Below, one piece after another: positions 25,401 through 38,000 of a DNA stretch of 64,000 bases. The stretch comes from Rhododendron vialii (Eukaryota; Streptophyta; Magnoliopsida; Ericales; Ericaceae), in contig NC_080565.1 in assembly GCF_030253575.1 (NCBI RefSeq), positions 7,102,001 to 7,166,000 of the forward strand. Direction: 5' to 3'. The translations under genes and the position numbers were made by a program. Positions within the stretch are counted from its first letter, which is position 1; every line of letters begins with the position of its first letter. The notes under the pieces are model-generated. The model searched no databases. It was not told where the DNA came from and saw only the letters and a program-made list of their open reading frames with translations.

Positions 25401-27101
25401 CTCTGATACCATGTTAATCCACCAAGTGGATTTCAAGATTTAATTGTCAAGAAATGGGTATATCAACTTATCGAACAACTAATTTAATTGTACTTCAACA
25501 CTAGTTTGTGATAAATCTCTTGCATCACTGGAATCACTGTTGCAACCCAAAGGAGACATGCAATCTTTTCGCTAACCTGTATAAAACAACCTAGTCCAAG
25601 ACTTATTCTCTTGAAATTAGTTCCAAGAAGGCATTTAGAAAAGAAGAGAAAACTAGTTGTATGGCAGGTCAACATTCATGAACAAAAATTATTCTTCCAA
25701 CAATTAAATAGAAGAGAGAACAATCGCATCCCAATAAATTAGGATTCTAACAAAAAAATTTAGTATGATGCTTCTCTCCTGTCAACACGTTTTTAATCCA
25801 CTCAAAATACAAACTAAGCAATAGAGCTCTTCAAGAAATAAACCACAACAACAGCAAGACCAATGAGGATAGTGAAAACAAAAAATGGATTCCAGTTATT
25901 CTTTTTTCCTTCTAGCTAAACTCTATTAAATACCTTATCAATCGATATTATGGGTACTTAATGGTTCATTTGTCATGCTCAAATGGTACTTAAGGGTGCC
26001 TATAGACCTCAATAAAGGCACACCAAACTGCCAATACATGCCGGGAGAAGTTCTAACAGAACTTAATAACTACAAGAACTGGTTACTCTTGTCACAAACC
26101 AAGCAGTACCATACGAAAAGAAAGGTATTACTTTGATAAAACTACTACAGTTAAACATTTAAAATGAGAGTCAAATCTCTCTCTTAGTTCCAACTGTTGG
26201 GCTTGTGAAGCCCGATTCAATATGGGTCGTGGTTCACTGACAATTTGCTAGACTGGTGTATTATGGTAATTGGTGACGTAAACCCTAGCTTATGAATGGT
26301 TGTTATACGGAGCAGCCAATGCATCTTGTACTCTCTCCATTCAAATTATGTGGTGAAACTGTTCTGAGCCGTGGATGTACTCAACTACACAATTGCGGAA
26401 CCACTAAAAAATCTCTCTGTCTTTGTTTTTGTTTTATGCTATTGATGATCTTTGCGCATTGCATGTTTGTTGGTCTGGCCGTATTCTCAACACCGACATC
26501 AAACAGGATGTATGCACCCTCAGGAGTACCAAATTACTAACCACACACTGCCCAAACGAAGTAAAAATCAGTACCCATTTTCCCCATTCAAGTCAACAGC
26601 ACAAAGTAGCATAATCACAAAAACATATAGAAGAAAAATATCCCAGATGATTCATTCAGTTCCTTACCTCATAAGATCAACCCTATCGCGAGCGAAGTTA
26701 AGACAAGCCGTCCGAATTAGATTCGCATTCTTAGAATCCAATCCTCTACAGCGAAACGGATTCCCAACTTCTTCTTCCAAGTATCCACTCCTACACAAGT
26801 GTTCCATCAACCCGACCCATTCAGGCCACGGGTGACGAGAGATCCTAACCGTGCACGTATTTACTGACCTGCTTTGATCAAACTGCTCGACATTCTCTAC
26901 AGCAAATGGGTCTCTGTTTTCGAAGGGTTTTGTTGACGGGGACTCATCAAGGTCATTGAATATGGATTTTGGCTCCGAATCGGTGATAAGGGTTTCGATG
27001 GGGATGCGAAGATGAAAGATGGATGTGAGAAGACAAGAAATTTTGGCTTGGGGTTTGGGGATTTGGAGATACCCATGGGCTTTTCGGGATAGGTTTAACA
27101 T
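22479..27101 (-). CDS. VAR3/OZ-type organellar protein with three RanBP2-type zinc fingers
   Basis: Six exons: 27101-26668, 24332-24215, 24097-23754, 23664-23533, 23456-23358 and 22566-22479, giving 404 residues. All are GT-AG with consistent phases. The N-terminus (MLNLSRKAHGYLQIPK) is basic and lacks acidic residues, as expected for a plastid or mitochondrial transit peptide. Next comes the family region HPWPEWVGLMEHL, then RLRAHVGIDEGHVCGSCSL, then VDVMRLLLTYGLDPVTG. Fingers: C297-C300-C311-C316 (irregular, x4 between the last two Cys), C341-C344-C355-C358, and C374-C377-C388-C391, each with W-x-C and C-N-x2-N framing. In this family (VAR3/OZ1 and relatives) such proteins are needed for RNA editing or splicing in plastids or mitochondria; which organelle and transcript apply here cannot be told. 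The stop follows 13 residues after the last Cys. It diverges from LpxC across a 1.9-kb gap. Confidence 0.9.
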
Positions 27102-29018
27102 CTCTTGTTAACAATCAAGAGACAAGTGTATGCAATTAAAGGCTGATAAGCGAAAAGAGTGGTTACTCATTAAAAATTCGTTTGAGACAGGTTTGTCACG
27201 TTAACGAACCGAGCTTCAATATTTTTTTTGAGTTTCGCTTTTGAACTTAACTCGAATTAAATTCGAAATCATTTAAGAAAGACCATTTTTAGTGTCTTTT
27301 TACTTGGTTCGTTCGACTTGATGGTGGATGCTGATGTTGAGATTGTTGGTGAGGGAAGGGAGGTGAGAAGAGAGTGAGGGAGGGGAGAAGAGAGGGGAGG
27401 TGGGAAACCCATCGTTTTGTTTTCAAACTTTTTTTTCTTTAAATTTTTGGGCCAATGGTATTTTTGGAAAATCAAAATGGGTTCTAAATTAAGAAGGTCA
27501 TATTGGGCTTTTTGATTTGGTTGGGTTTTACATCTAGAAATTAGGTAAAAGTACCCAAAAATCAAAGCCATATGGATGATTTTATATCCTTACCCATTTT
27601 AAGACCAAAACTCAAAATTTGAGCAAAAAATCTCAAAAATCCATCTCCAATGCTTTACCCAAATCCCTCCTCTCCAATGCTAAAAACTTATTAGTAATTT
27701 TCAAAACTGATCCAACTACTCAAGTGGGTCATTAGACTGAGCTAAGCAAAATACCAAAAAAAAATTAAAAAAAAACACCAATGGTGGACGTTGAACGGTC
27801 GGTGAAATTGTCGGAGCTTTGTTCGATCTGATGATTTGATACGTTGTTGAGCTTCACCGAAGTTGTGGAGCTCCGCCGAAGCTAACCAAAGCCGTCGATA
27901 TGATAATTGTCTCTCCCCTCTTTTTTACATGGATGGCATTGGATATTCAAAATAACAAATTTGGGTACAAAAATGTGTTTTGGTATTAGAGATAGTCGTA
28001 CTTAGAGCGAATTTTTACTAAAATTTTGACTCAAATAAAGAGAACAAAAGGATTACCCTTTTTTTTTTTTGAATTTTAAGTGATATATTATGGGATAATA
28101 ACATGTCTTGTAAACTGAAAAATAAGCACTTAAAAAATAAAAATCTTAGTAGAACATGGTCTAAGGGCTGGAGATGCTCTAAGTATCCAATTTTGCGGTT
28201 CACCTTTTTATAATTTTTTTCCCACTGTTTTACAGTATAGATTTAAATATAAAATAATTTTTTTGGGAATGAATATATATACAGTCATTTTCAAATGAAG
28301 AAGTCCTTATTTTAGTTAAAATAAGGACCTCTCCATTTCTCCCATTTCCCGTTCGAATTACAATGATCCGAGCCGCTCAATATGTTCAGAACGTGATTTT
28401 AAGAGTAATCGCGAGGAATCAACAAAAAAAATGACCAGAAAGGGCTTCATCCAAGTAGTTTTTATTTGAACCGTTTGATAAAAAATAAACAAAAACTGTT
28501 CGGATGAAGCCTTTCCGGTTATTTTTTTTTGCTGATTTATCGCGGATACCCTTAAAATTACGTTCTGAATACATTGAGCGGCTTGGATCATCGAAATTCT
28601 ATCGGAAAAGGGAGATCCTTATTTTATTAAGTTAATGTGGTCCTTAGGAGAAGGAGACTATATATATATACACACTTATAAAAAAGTGGGTGGCAAAAGC
28701 AAGACATTTCTAAAATGATTGTGAAATCAAGGATGTTGTATTTAGGATTCCTCTTAATAATTTCCTTAAGGCTCTGTTTGGAACTTGTAGAAAATGGATG
28801 AAAGGAAAATGAGAGAAAAATTGTACAATATACAATTCTAGAAATTTTTAATTTCTCTCATCTTTTTCTCTAAATCAAATAATTGGAGAGAATTTTTTTA
28901 CTTTTTATTTTTTCCTTCCATTCTCTTCATTTCCACAAGATACAAAAAGAATAAATAAAATACAATTCACAAGTGAACGTTGACACAGTCAACACAGAGT
29001 CCCCCATTCTCCAGACGC
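27102..29018. promoter_or_regulatory. Divergent intergenic region between the OZ-like and LpxC genes
   Basis: The two genes start on opposite strands, so both promoters must lie in these 1.9 kb. No clear TATA pair was assigned. It contains an AT-rich MITE at about 28010-28165 and an inverted-repeat element at 28310-28655. The stretch at 27320-27400 is purine-rich (GAGGGGAGAAGAG). No gene is seen. Confidence 0.5.
28310..28655. mobile_element. Inverted-repeat MITE (family also at 51099-51471)
   Basis: The arms pair over most of the length: AGTCCTTATTTTAG... with ...CTTATTTTATTAAG..GGTCCTTAG, and GATCCGAGCCGCTCAAT with ATTGAGCGGCTTGGATC. The interior (CAGAACGTGATTTTAAG, AAAACTGTTCGGATGAA, ATTTATCGCGG) is shared with the element at 51099-51471, so they are one family. 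Confidence 0.75.
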
Positions 29019-32000
29019 ATGACTCTCGCCGGCGCCTTCAAGTCCTCCTCTATCATCTCCTGGAAATCAGTACACTCTCTCTCTCTCTCTTTCTCAATGC
29101 ATACCCCTCTCTCACTACACCAACATCCACATACATCTGTTTTGTCGTGATTCCAGACAGGCAAGCTACAGCAAACCCTAGCCAACTGCATAGAGAGGAC
29201 CGGAAAGGCCCTGCATTCAGGCAGCACATCCACAGTCAAGATATCGCCGGAGTCCGCCGGCGTGGGGAGGTACTTCGTGTGTCGTTCGCAGCTGATTCCG
29301 GCGTCGATTGAGTTCGCGAGAGAGAGCCCTCTCTGTACTACTCTGCATAAGGATGGGCACAGCGTCCGGACCGTTGAGCACATGCTCTCCGCCTTGGAGG
29401 CCACCGGCGTTGATAATTGCCGCATCGAGGTCAAGAGCTCCGACTCTGAGGATCCATCTGTTGAGGTAGGTTGCAAAAAAATCTTTTATTATTCTTAGAT
29501 ATAAACGTACATATTCACATATAGATGTGTATTCTAATTTAAATAAACTTAGAAACGGAGAACACTATAATTGTTATGACCAAATTCTCGAAGCTGTGAA
29601 GCTGTGTCGCAATTCGCAAAAGAGATTTCAAATATTGTCCTAATAAAAAATAGTAATTATCAACTACTAATTTACATTTAGGATGCGTTTCCACTATATT
29701 ATTGGACTACAGGCTAGTTATAGTAGTCAAGTTGTTTCCCCTAAATGGTATTTTAGTTGATGTATGCAAGGAGAATGATCTGCCGAGAAATCTATGAAAA
29801 CATAGGGTTTAGTCCATTAGTTCAGTGGGAACAATCGGTAGCAATTGGTCTAGGAACAAGTGCCACAAGACATGAGCAATGTTATAGCCTTCCAAAGATG
29901 GATTGAGGGCCAGATAAGTCTAGGCAACTGCCCTACCCATGTTTCATATTCTGCCAGGATGGTAGTAGTTTTTATTTCAAAAACGTTAAAATTGTATAAA
30001 TTTGCCCGCCAACATCATTTTGAACAACTCCCCGCCCTACATCATTTTGAACAACTCAACGCCCGCCCAACCAAAAGTTTTAGAAAAAATAATGTTGTTT
30101 AAACAGAAGTTTTATTTTTTGTGATATTATTTTGCTTTTCACATGGTCCATAGGGATGCACAAGATTGTATGCAGTTAAATTTTAGATGACGATATCTTA
30201 TTAATTGAATAAGTTGATCGAAAATATGTACAATAATCTTTGTAGAAGTTTGTATTCTTATGCTTGATATTGGCAATTTAAAATAAATTTTGCCTTTTAT
30301 ATGTTGTAATTTCCTTTAATTTCCGTAGACCCAATCAATCCTGCGTCCATCTGTGTAGCGTTCTAGGTAATCCCCCTCATGTTGGTCTGGTGTGATTAAT
30401 CATCCGATGTGCTTGTATATCTCCTCATTAATAGTCCAACCTATCAGCGAGACCTTGGACAAGGGATTATCTTGTGGAACTGGAGAAATCAAATTCGTGC
30501 TATGTGAGTTCAACTCTAGGTTAAAAGTTATGACAGTTTCAGGCTTCTAAGAATAAGTTTCAAAGATAGAAATATTGCATGTCATTGGCAAAATGGCGAG
30601 AAATAATCTTGGTGTTTATACAACTAATTTTTTACTCATTTGCTACTTCTTTATGGGCACAAGGAGTTCATGGATAATGGTCCCAAAAATTTGGGTACAC
30701 AACCTTGCTTAAAAAATCTTTGGTTTTGTTTGTGGTTTTCGGCTTCTATAGATATGCATTTTGTAAATATGGTAGCCTCTGTAAAATTTGGGAGGTTTAT
30801 CACATGCTTCTAAATTTCTTCAATTCATATGAACATTGTACTTAATTTGAATCATGTAAACAATTCCATGACTATGTGCTCACTAGTTTTGTGTAGCTCG
30901 GTTTGAGTTCCAGGATGTGGAAATGTTCAATGTAGCATGGAGACTAATAGTAACCATTCAAATTGTCCCAGGTTCCTATTCTTGATGGGTCTGCGAGGGA
31001 ATGGGTGGAAGCAATTGAGCAAGTTGGGTTAAAGGTGGCCACAGATCAAGGTGGGAACAATTGTGAAAAAATGGCTCCTTTTCTTAATGAAACTCTTCAT
31101 GTGAGGAAGAATGATTCTTTTGTGGCCGCAATCCCTTCTTCAGAAGTTCACATCACTTGTGGAATTGACTTCTCACAGGTATATTTTCTGTAGCTTTGCT
31201 AAAATAGATCAGAAGCAACTCATTGTAGTGCCTTGTGAAAACTTTTGTTTATTTACGTTCTTGTGAGTAACATCCTTTGCTTTCTTGCTTTCCCAAGTAC
31301 CCAGAGAGTGCAATTTCAGGAATTATTTTCAAAAAATTTATCTGCATTACAGAGGTCTAGTGTTTTGCTCTTCTTCTTGATTCTTTCATCTTTGTGTTGA
31401 AAGGATTTTCTACTTTGTTGAATTGCTTCTACTTTTAAGCATTTGATAGTCAATAATGCTACATACAAAAGATTTACCATAACTACGTGTGTATGTAGCA
31501 TTATTGTTTGATAGTGCAACCACTTGGCATATTTGTGTGTGTGTGAGAGTGTTAGGATACTTTTCAAAAATAATAATGATAATAATATAAACAATAAATT
31601 ATAATAATAAATATAGAATGAATTAAAAAATAAATAAATAGAATGAAACAAGCAAATAAATAAAATACTACTAATCCATTAAAACATACTTTGTGTTAGA
31701 AGGATAGAGGTTCTTACTGGCAATTCTGACTTGGTCTTTCTCACTAGGCCGCTCTACTATCTTAGGAACCATAGGTGTCCACCCCATCACAAATTCGGTG
31801 AACGTTAACTCGTTGCCTATAACTCTCTCCAAGTGGTCTCGAGCACATTATAGATGTATTGACTAACAAAAACGTTCCCAAGGTCATCCAATGTTCTTTT
31901 CTTGGATGAGTCTGACGACATGAAGCATTGAAGCGCAGTGCGAATCAGTGCCCTATGAACAATCGGGCTAGCAATTCTGACACCGTCCCCATTGGATCTT

Positions 32001-35000
32001 AGGTATCCGCGTACGCATAAAGTGAGTTTCAGGATGTTCAGTCCCCTCAAAGTTTCCAAAGTTGGACATTTTGAATTTCTCTAGCTATTTGGCACCGGGG
32101 AACGACCGGAGTTTATTCATATCAAGGGTGCGAGCCCCTAAGTCTTTGGACCTCTGAAGGGCCTTTTCGAGCTTCTCCACCTTTGGCTAGAATATCAAGT
32201 GTTTGGTCCTATCGTCAACTTGTGGGTTTGCTTGGTCTTAGAGCATATGTAAGTCTGGTTTTGTGACAATTAATCTCTGTACATGCAAAACCATTAGATG
32301 GTTATTTTAACTAATTAAGAAAAAAATTTATTTTTACCAAGAATAATACACCTTCAAAATTCTTGACAAGTTGACAGTATCTACAAACATTTGAACATCA
32401 TCCAATGCCCTATAAACCACAAAAAAAAAAAAAAAAAAAAAACCTTAGTGCTAAAGAAAGGAAAGCGCATACAATGTGCGCACGCATCACATTGATTTTT
32501 ATAGATAAAAACGTACATCCTGAGGGTATTCGATGACCCATTGAGCTCTTTGAATGGCTCTTAGGCTCCAATTTTTCGTGTTGTATTGAAAAGTACTGGG
32601 TGTTCTATTGTGGCCTCTTCATTTTTTCTTTAAAACCTCGAATACATGTTTTCTGGACACAACATTGGAGCCCTCGCATTTTGAAGGTCTAATAGATTAA
32701 AATGTTTCAACTATAACACAAGTAAAATCTCAAAAATAGCAAGTTTGTATAAAATGTAGTCACTAGGGCTGTAAAGGAACTGAGCCGTTCGTGAACTATT
32801 CGAGGCTTGACTCGGTAAAGGCTCGTCCGAGTTCGATTTGTCTACTAAATGAACCGAACCTAGACCTCAATTTTAGGCTAGTTTCATAAATGAGCCGAAT
32901 ATGAACGCAACAGTATTCGGCTCGATTAGGCTCGCGAACCTGGAGGATATGTGTATCATGAGGATTTTATATAGTTATATAGTGAAAATTTTAAAACTTG
33001 TACAAGTCTAAACATTTACAATTACTAGAAATTTACTTATGTATATGTTTTCATCATTTTATATGTATATGAACATATTTATGTACATAATGAAAAATTA
33101 TTTACAGTTTTAGACCTGTATGAGAGCATAAAAATATGATCTTATTGGATCGTTAAGGCTCGTGAAAAGCTCGAGTTCGACCCAAACCTGGGCAAGCTTG
33201 GTTCTAGTTTGGCTCGTCATAATTTTCATTGAGTTCGGCTCGAGCTCGAGTTCGCTAAAAAACTTAATGAACGAATCTGAACATTTTAATATTCAGCTCG
33301 TTTACAGCCCCTAGTAGTCACAAACATTTATGCTACATTGCAACCGAATTTTGTGAGGAAACATCATCAAACAAACATTAAATGTCTGAAGACACCCCAT
33401 TTGGGCCTTCTTTGTTTTTTTAAGCAATTGTTGGATGTGCCCCTATGAGAAAAATGGATCCTAATACCGGAAGATAACCTTAAACTAAGTAATAAATGTC
33501 TGACGCTTTACAAACATTTTCTCGGTAAAGCCTCCCAAACAAAGAAAAGAGCCACACATGATATTTAACCCACCCAAACCCCAAAAATCAAAAGTTGAAA
33601 ATGAATCTCTCCAGTTTGGAATCAATCATGAAAGGAGTTTTGAATTACCTTGTGAAAAAGATTTCTGATTGGCAGCCTAACTAAGGCGATGGTTCCCAAG
33701 TCCTGTTACTCCCAAAAAAAATTTAAATTAGGGCGAAGCTAAAAATCTATAGACTTAGGGCAATATTCAGGGATATGCTTTGAGTGTAAATAGATAGGTG
33801 TTAGGAGATGAAATTGATCGGAGGACAACATGAGTCTACGTACTCCCCATTTTTTGAATAATACGAGCATCGCTAATGAGTCCTTTTTAAATAGACGTAA
33901 CATAAATCATTCATCTGTCTCAACTTTCTATTGAGTTGTTACATAGATCTTTGCTCTAATTCATGTATTATGGACCGTTTGTTTGCCTCTCCACGTGCGA
34001 GTCGGGAGTCGCATGTGCGGGGAGTGTTGGAGTATGTCCCCATTGGTTAATTATCTCCTCCAAAACTTAAGCCTGGATGCCTCTCCACTTATTTCCAATT
34101 GGTTTGAGTTGGATGCTTTAACATGGTATCAGAGCTAGGGTTTCGAAAAAATTTGTCCCCCTGTTTGTGCCTTAAGTGCACCGTTGTTTGTTGAGATCCA
34201 TGTGTTATGGATCGTTTGTTACCTTTCCACGTGCAGTTGAGGGTCGCATGTCCGGGGGAGTGTTGGAGTTTGCCCTACATCGGTTAATTATCTCCTCCAA
34301 AACTACTAATGAGCCTGGGCGGCCTTTCCCCTCATTGCCAATTGGTTTTGAGTTGGATAATTTAACGTGGTCTATGTGGACTCTCTTGTATGAGTAGGAA
34401 AAGTGACGTCATTATTTAGTTGGCTAGTTTTCACATGCTACACGCGATGAGACTGAACAATAATTTGTTTCAGGTGCCTGCTATCGGCTGCCAGTGGTTT
34501 TCTTCCTTCTCAGTGGGTGGCTCTTTCTATGCTAAACAAATAGCCCCTTCAAGAACATTTTGCATTTATGAAGAGGTAAAAATCCATTATTACACAATGA
34601 ATGCAAATGCAGACTTCGACTATTAAAAGGAAATAGCGATGTTAGTGTTTATTACCTACTACATGTTATTGTTCTTGTTTCTGCCACCTCCTGATTTTGT
34701 CAAGGGAATTGGAAGCAAATTTAATCGATGGGTTCTGTGCAATGATAAAGTTGTCTTTCTTATTATCCTTTGTAAGTAAATAATGAGAGTGACACGTTTC
34801 AATTCACCTGAATATGCTCTCTCTGGTTGGTTTATGCTATTTGGTTTTTCTTGAAGCACTGGTAACCCTTCTCAACTTGAGGATTTCGTCTTTACCGTTT
34901 ATTTTAGGTTTGTATGTAATTAATCCTTTCTAGATCATTTAAATGTCCACTGAACAGAAGAACCTATTGTTTTGCTGAGTTTAGAAGCTCGGAAAGAAGT

Positions 35001-38000
35001 GATCTGTCTTGTTTCTATTTTAATCTTCTTGCCCTTCATGTAGTAGTTCCAAAGTCCGTCTTTGATATTGTTGCAGGTGCAGCGTATGCGTGATGCAGGA
35101 CTCATTAAAGGTGGCTCAGAAGAAAATGCCATTGTTTGTAGGTGAGGAGCTTAATTTTTTGTTTTGTTAATAACTTAGCGAGGATGCATTTTATTATTTT
35201 CAGGAATTGACTCTTTTCTTGCATGATATTTGTTGGTGCAATAGCTCAAGACTGTATTCTAATAAAATTTAACCACTTACCAGGCGGTTTAGTGATAAGG
35301 CTGTGGAACGATTGTAAGATACTCCCTCCGTCTCAATTTAAATGCTCTCTACGGAAATCCGTGCAATTTCGAACCCAAGAAAAACCTATTTTTACATATT
35401 ATTATTATTATTTATTTTCTTACACTTGAATACTTTAATTTGGTGTAAGAAAATAAAAAAAAATGTAGAAATATGTTGTTTTTTTTTTAGTTTGAAATTG
35501 CAAAGATTTTCGTAAGGAGCATTTAAATTGGGTCGGAGGGTAGATGCGAGATTGTAAATTGTAGCTTGAAAAGCCTTTGGTAAAAGCTTGCTCAGATCAA
35601 GCACCATTTAAAACAAAGGGTGAATTTCTCATTGTTTTTTTGGTCCGAGAAAGTTAGAAGTGTTGTAGTTAGTAAGGGTTGAACTCCAGTCAAATGCATT
35701 AGAGTACATGGTGCCTACCATTGGGCTACCATTGTTGAACTTTCTTATGTTCTCTAAACCAGAGTTCACCTTTAAAAATAAAATCAAATAAATGTATACC
35801 ACCCTGTAACATTGTTGAGCATTTAGCCGGATGTACGGGAAATAGGAAACCTGTCCAAACTATTCTAAATCCACAATATCCATCTTTATGCTGCAATTGG
35901 ATATTTGAATTACTTCTCAAGAACCAAATTTGGAGAAAAGGAAATAGCAACTTCATGCAGAAAGATTGTCAGTGGAACCACCGATGGTTTTATGGCTAGG
36001 TACTGAAATTTAAACCTATCCCCTGACTCTTCATTTTGTTCTATTGACTACACGTTGTATTGAATTGTCTAATTGTTTGGGCCCTGTTTGATAAGTCTCC
36101 AAAGACTTGGGATTGGATTACGAAGCCCGTGGGGCCCCTAAGCTCACGTTTGGGTTTTCCAAAAGTTCCCGGATTATGAAGCCCATCGGCCTAGGAATCC
36201 CCCCACTTGCTAATACCTTGGGGGAGTAGGTATTGCCAATCCTGTCCGGAGTTGCCTCTTGCAAAATTTCTCATTCGCCCATGTCTCACTCACTAATTCC
36301 CCAAAATACACGTGTTTAAACTATTTCACGTACCCAAAAAAAAAAAAAAAAACCTAGTAGTATAATATGAAATTTTAATACCGTGTTTATAATGAGTTTT
36401 AAGTTTAGTTTGGCTCAAGGTAAGTTTCAGTCTAGACTACATTTTGAGAGGATAATAAAATGTTCTCTTTCTGTTTTCTCCTCTTTGCAGGACATGAATA
36501 AAAAGCATATGCGTATGTCATATTTTTTTACCTCTTACATATGATTATGGATTTTTAAAAAAAAACTGCAAAATGAGTAATGACAATTGATTAAAATGTC
36601 ATGGTAAACAAAGATAAAATACACATAGGTTAAAATGTACGTCCTCATTTTGTCTCAACAATAAATGATTTGGTGTGACGTACTTAACCTTTACGTTTTC
36701 CCAAACCAACAAAAGAAAGAAAGAAAGATACTATGTATTAGCTCTGTACCAAACGAGGCATTTGAAACTGGAGGATATGGTTGTTATGCTTCAGTTTTGC
36801 GTAAGGGTAAAAATGAAAATGTATACTTTCAATCCAGTCTTGTCCCATGTGAAACAAACATGGTAATGGCAATCCTATCTTTTAATTCGGTGTACAAACA
36901 TGCAAATTATCAATTCCATCTCATTACCAATCTCAATCTTAATCCCATCTCCTTAGGAATCCCACCCATCTATCACAGTTATCAAATGAGGCCTTGGTTC
37001 TTAGTTTTCACTTGTCAGCCACAAAATTAAATGCTTATGTCGATGCCCTGCTTTTGGATTCAGAACTTTCCCATGCCTTGGTACAAAGTGATTGTGTTTT
37101 CTGCATGCTAAGTTGCTGTATCACTCTTCATCTATGTAGTACAGATGTTGACACAAACATGGATATAGGACACGACAATTCTCACAGAAATAGGAGCCCT
37201 GACACCCCAAGGGGCACATCAAATTTAAATAAAAAAAAAAAATCATGTTTTTAGTTATGCAAACTTACATTGTAACCACTAACCACTAACATTTGTTACA
37301 CTACTCCATCACCACCTTCTTTTGTAAAGAATTCAATTCGTTTTTAACCTTGTTTTATTGCACCACTTTCGAGATTTGGCCTCAGCAAGATGGAAGTTGT
37401 CTAACTTGTATTGAAACATTATGTAAACCTATTGGCAGTGCCGCAGCGAGCCTCTAAATTTCCAGATTTGCGTTTTTTTCTCTAGGGTTTGGGTGCCCGC
37501 TTAAAGTTCTTATTTGTTTAGGAGCCGTATTTTGTTTCTCTTTTTTTGTTCTCTGCTTCTTTGTCCTTTTCTTTTCTTCTTTGGCGACGTTAAATCACTA
37601 ACCTCGTGTTATACAGTACCAGTAGAGGTTGGTTGAATCCACCATTGCGCTTCCAGGACGAACCTTGTCGACATAAGGTCTTAGATCTTATTGGTGACTT
37701 TTCCCTTTTTGCACGGTGTGGTAGTCAAGGGCTTCCAGTGGCACACTTGGTGGCTTACAAGGCATGTATCCCTTTTGTTCCATCTTTGTTGGTAGCTCTT
37801 ATATTACTCATAAAATCTGGTCTATGAACTCTTTTGTTCCATGTTTGTTGGTAGCTCTTATATTACTCATAAAGTCTGGTCTATGAACTGCAAATACTAT
37901 TGCAATATGGTGTTGTGTTGGGGACTAGTTGGCAACTTAATTGGCTATAACAATGGACAGGTCTAAGTTTAATCCAAACGAAAAAAATAGACACAATGGG

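Noticed and set aside
25395-25440. GAGCTCTGATACCATGTTAA as another TRIM copy
   Set aside because: It looks like an inverted initiator-tRNA-Met primer site next to a possible LTR start, but the following sequence does not match the TRIM LTR and no second LTR was found.
37606-37827. Alternative LpxC end with the last intron retained
   Set aside because: It would replace the SGHAL catalytic segment by unrelated sequence; the GC-AG splice restores the family C-terminus exactly.
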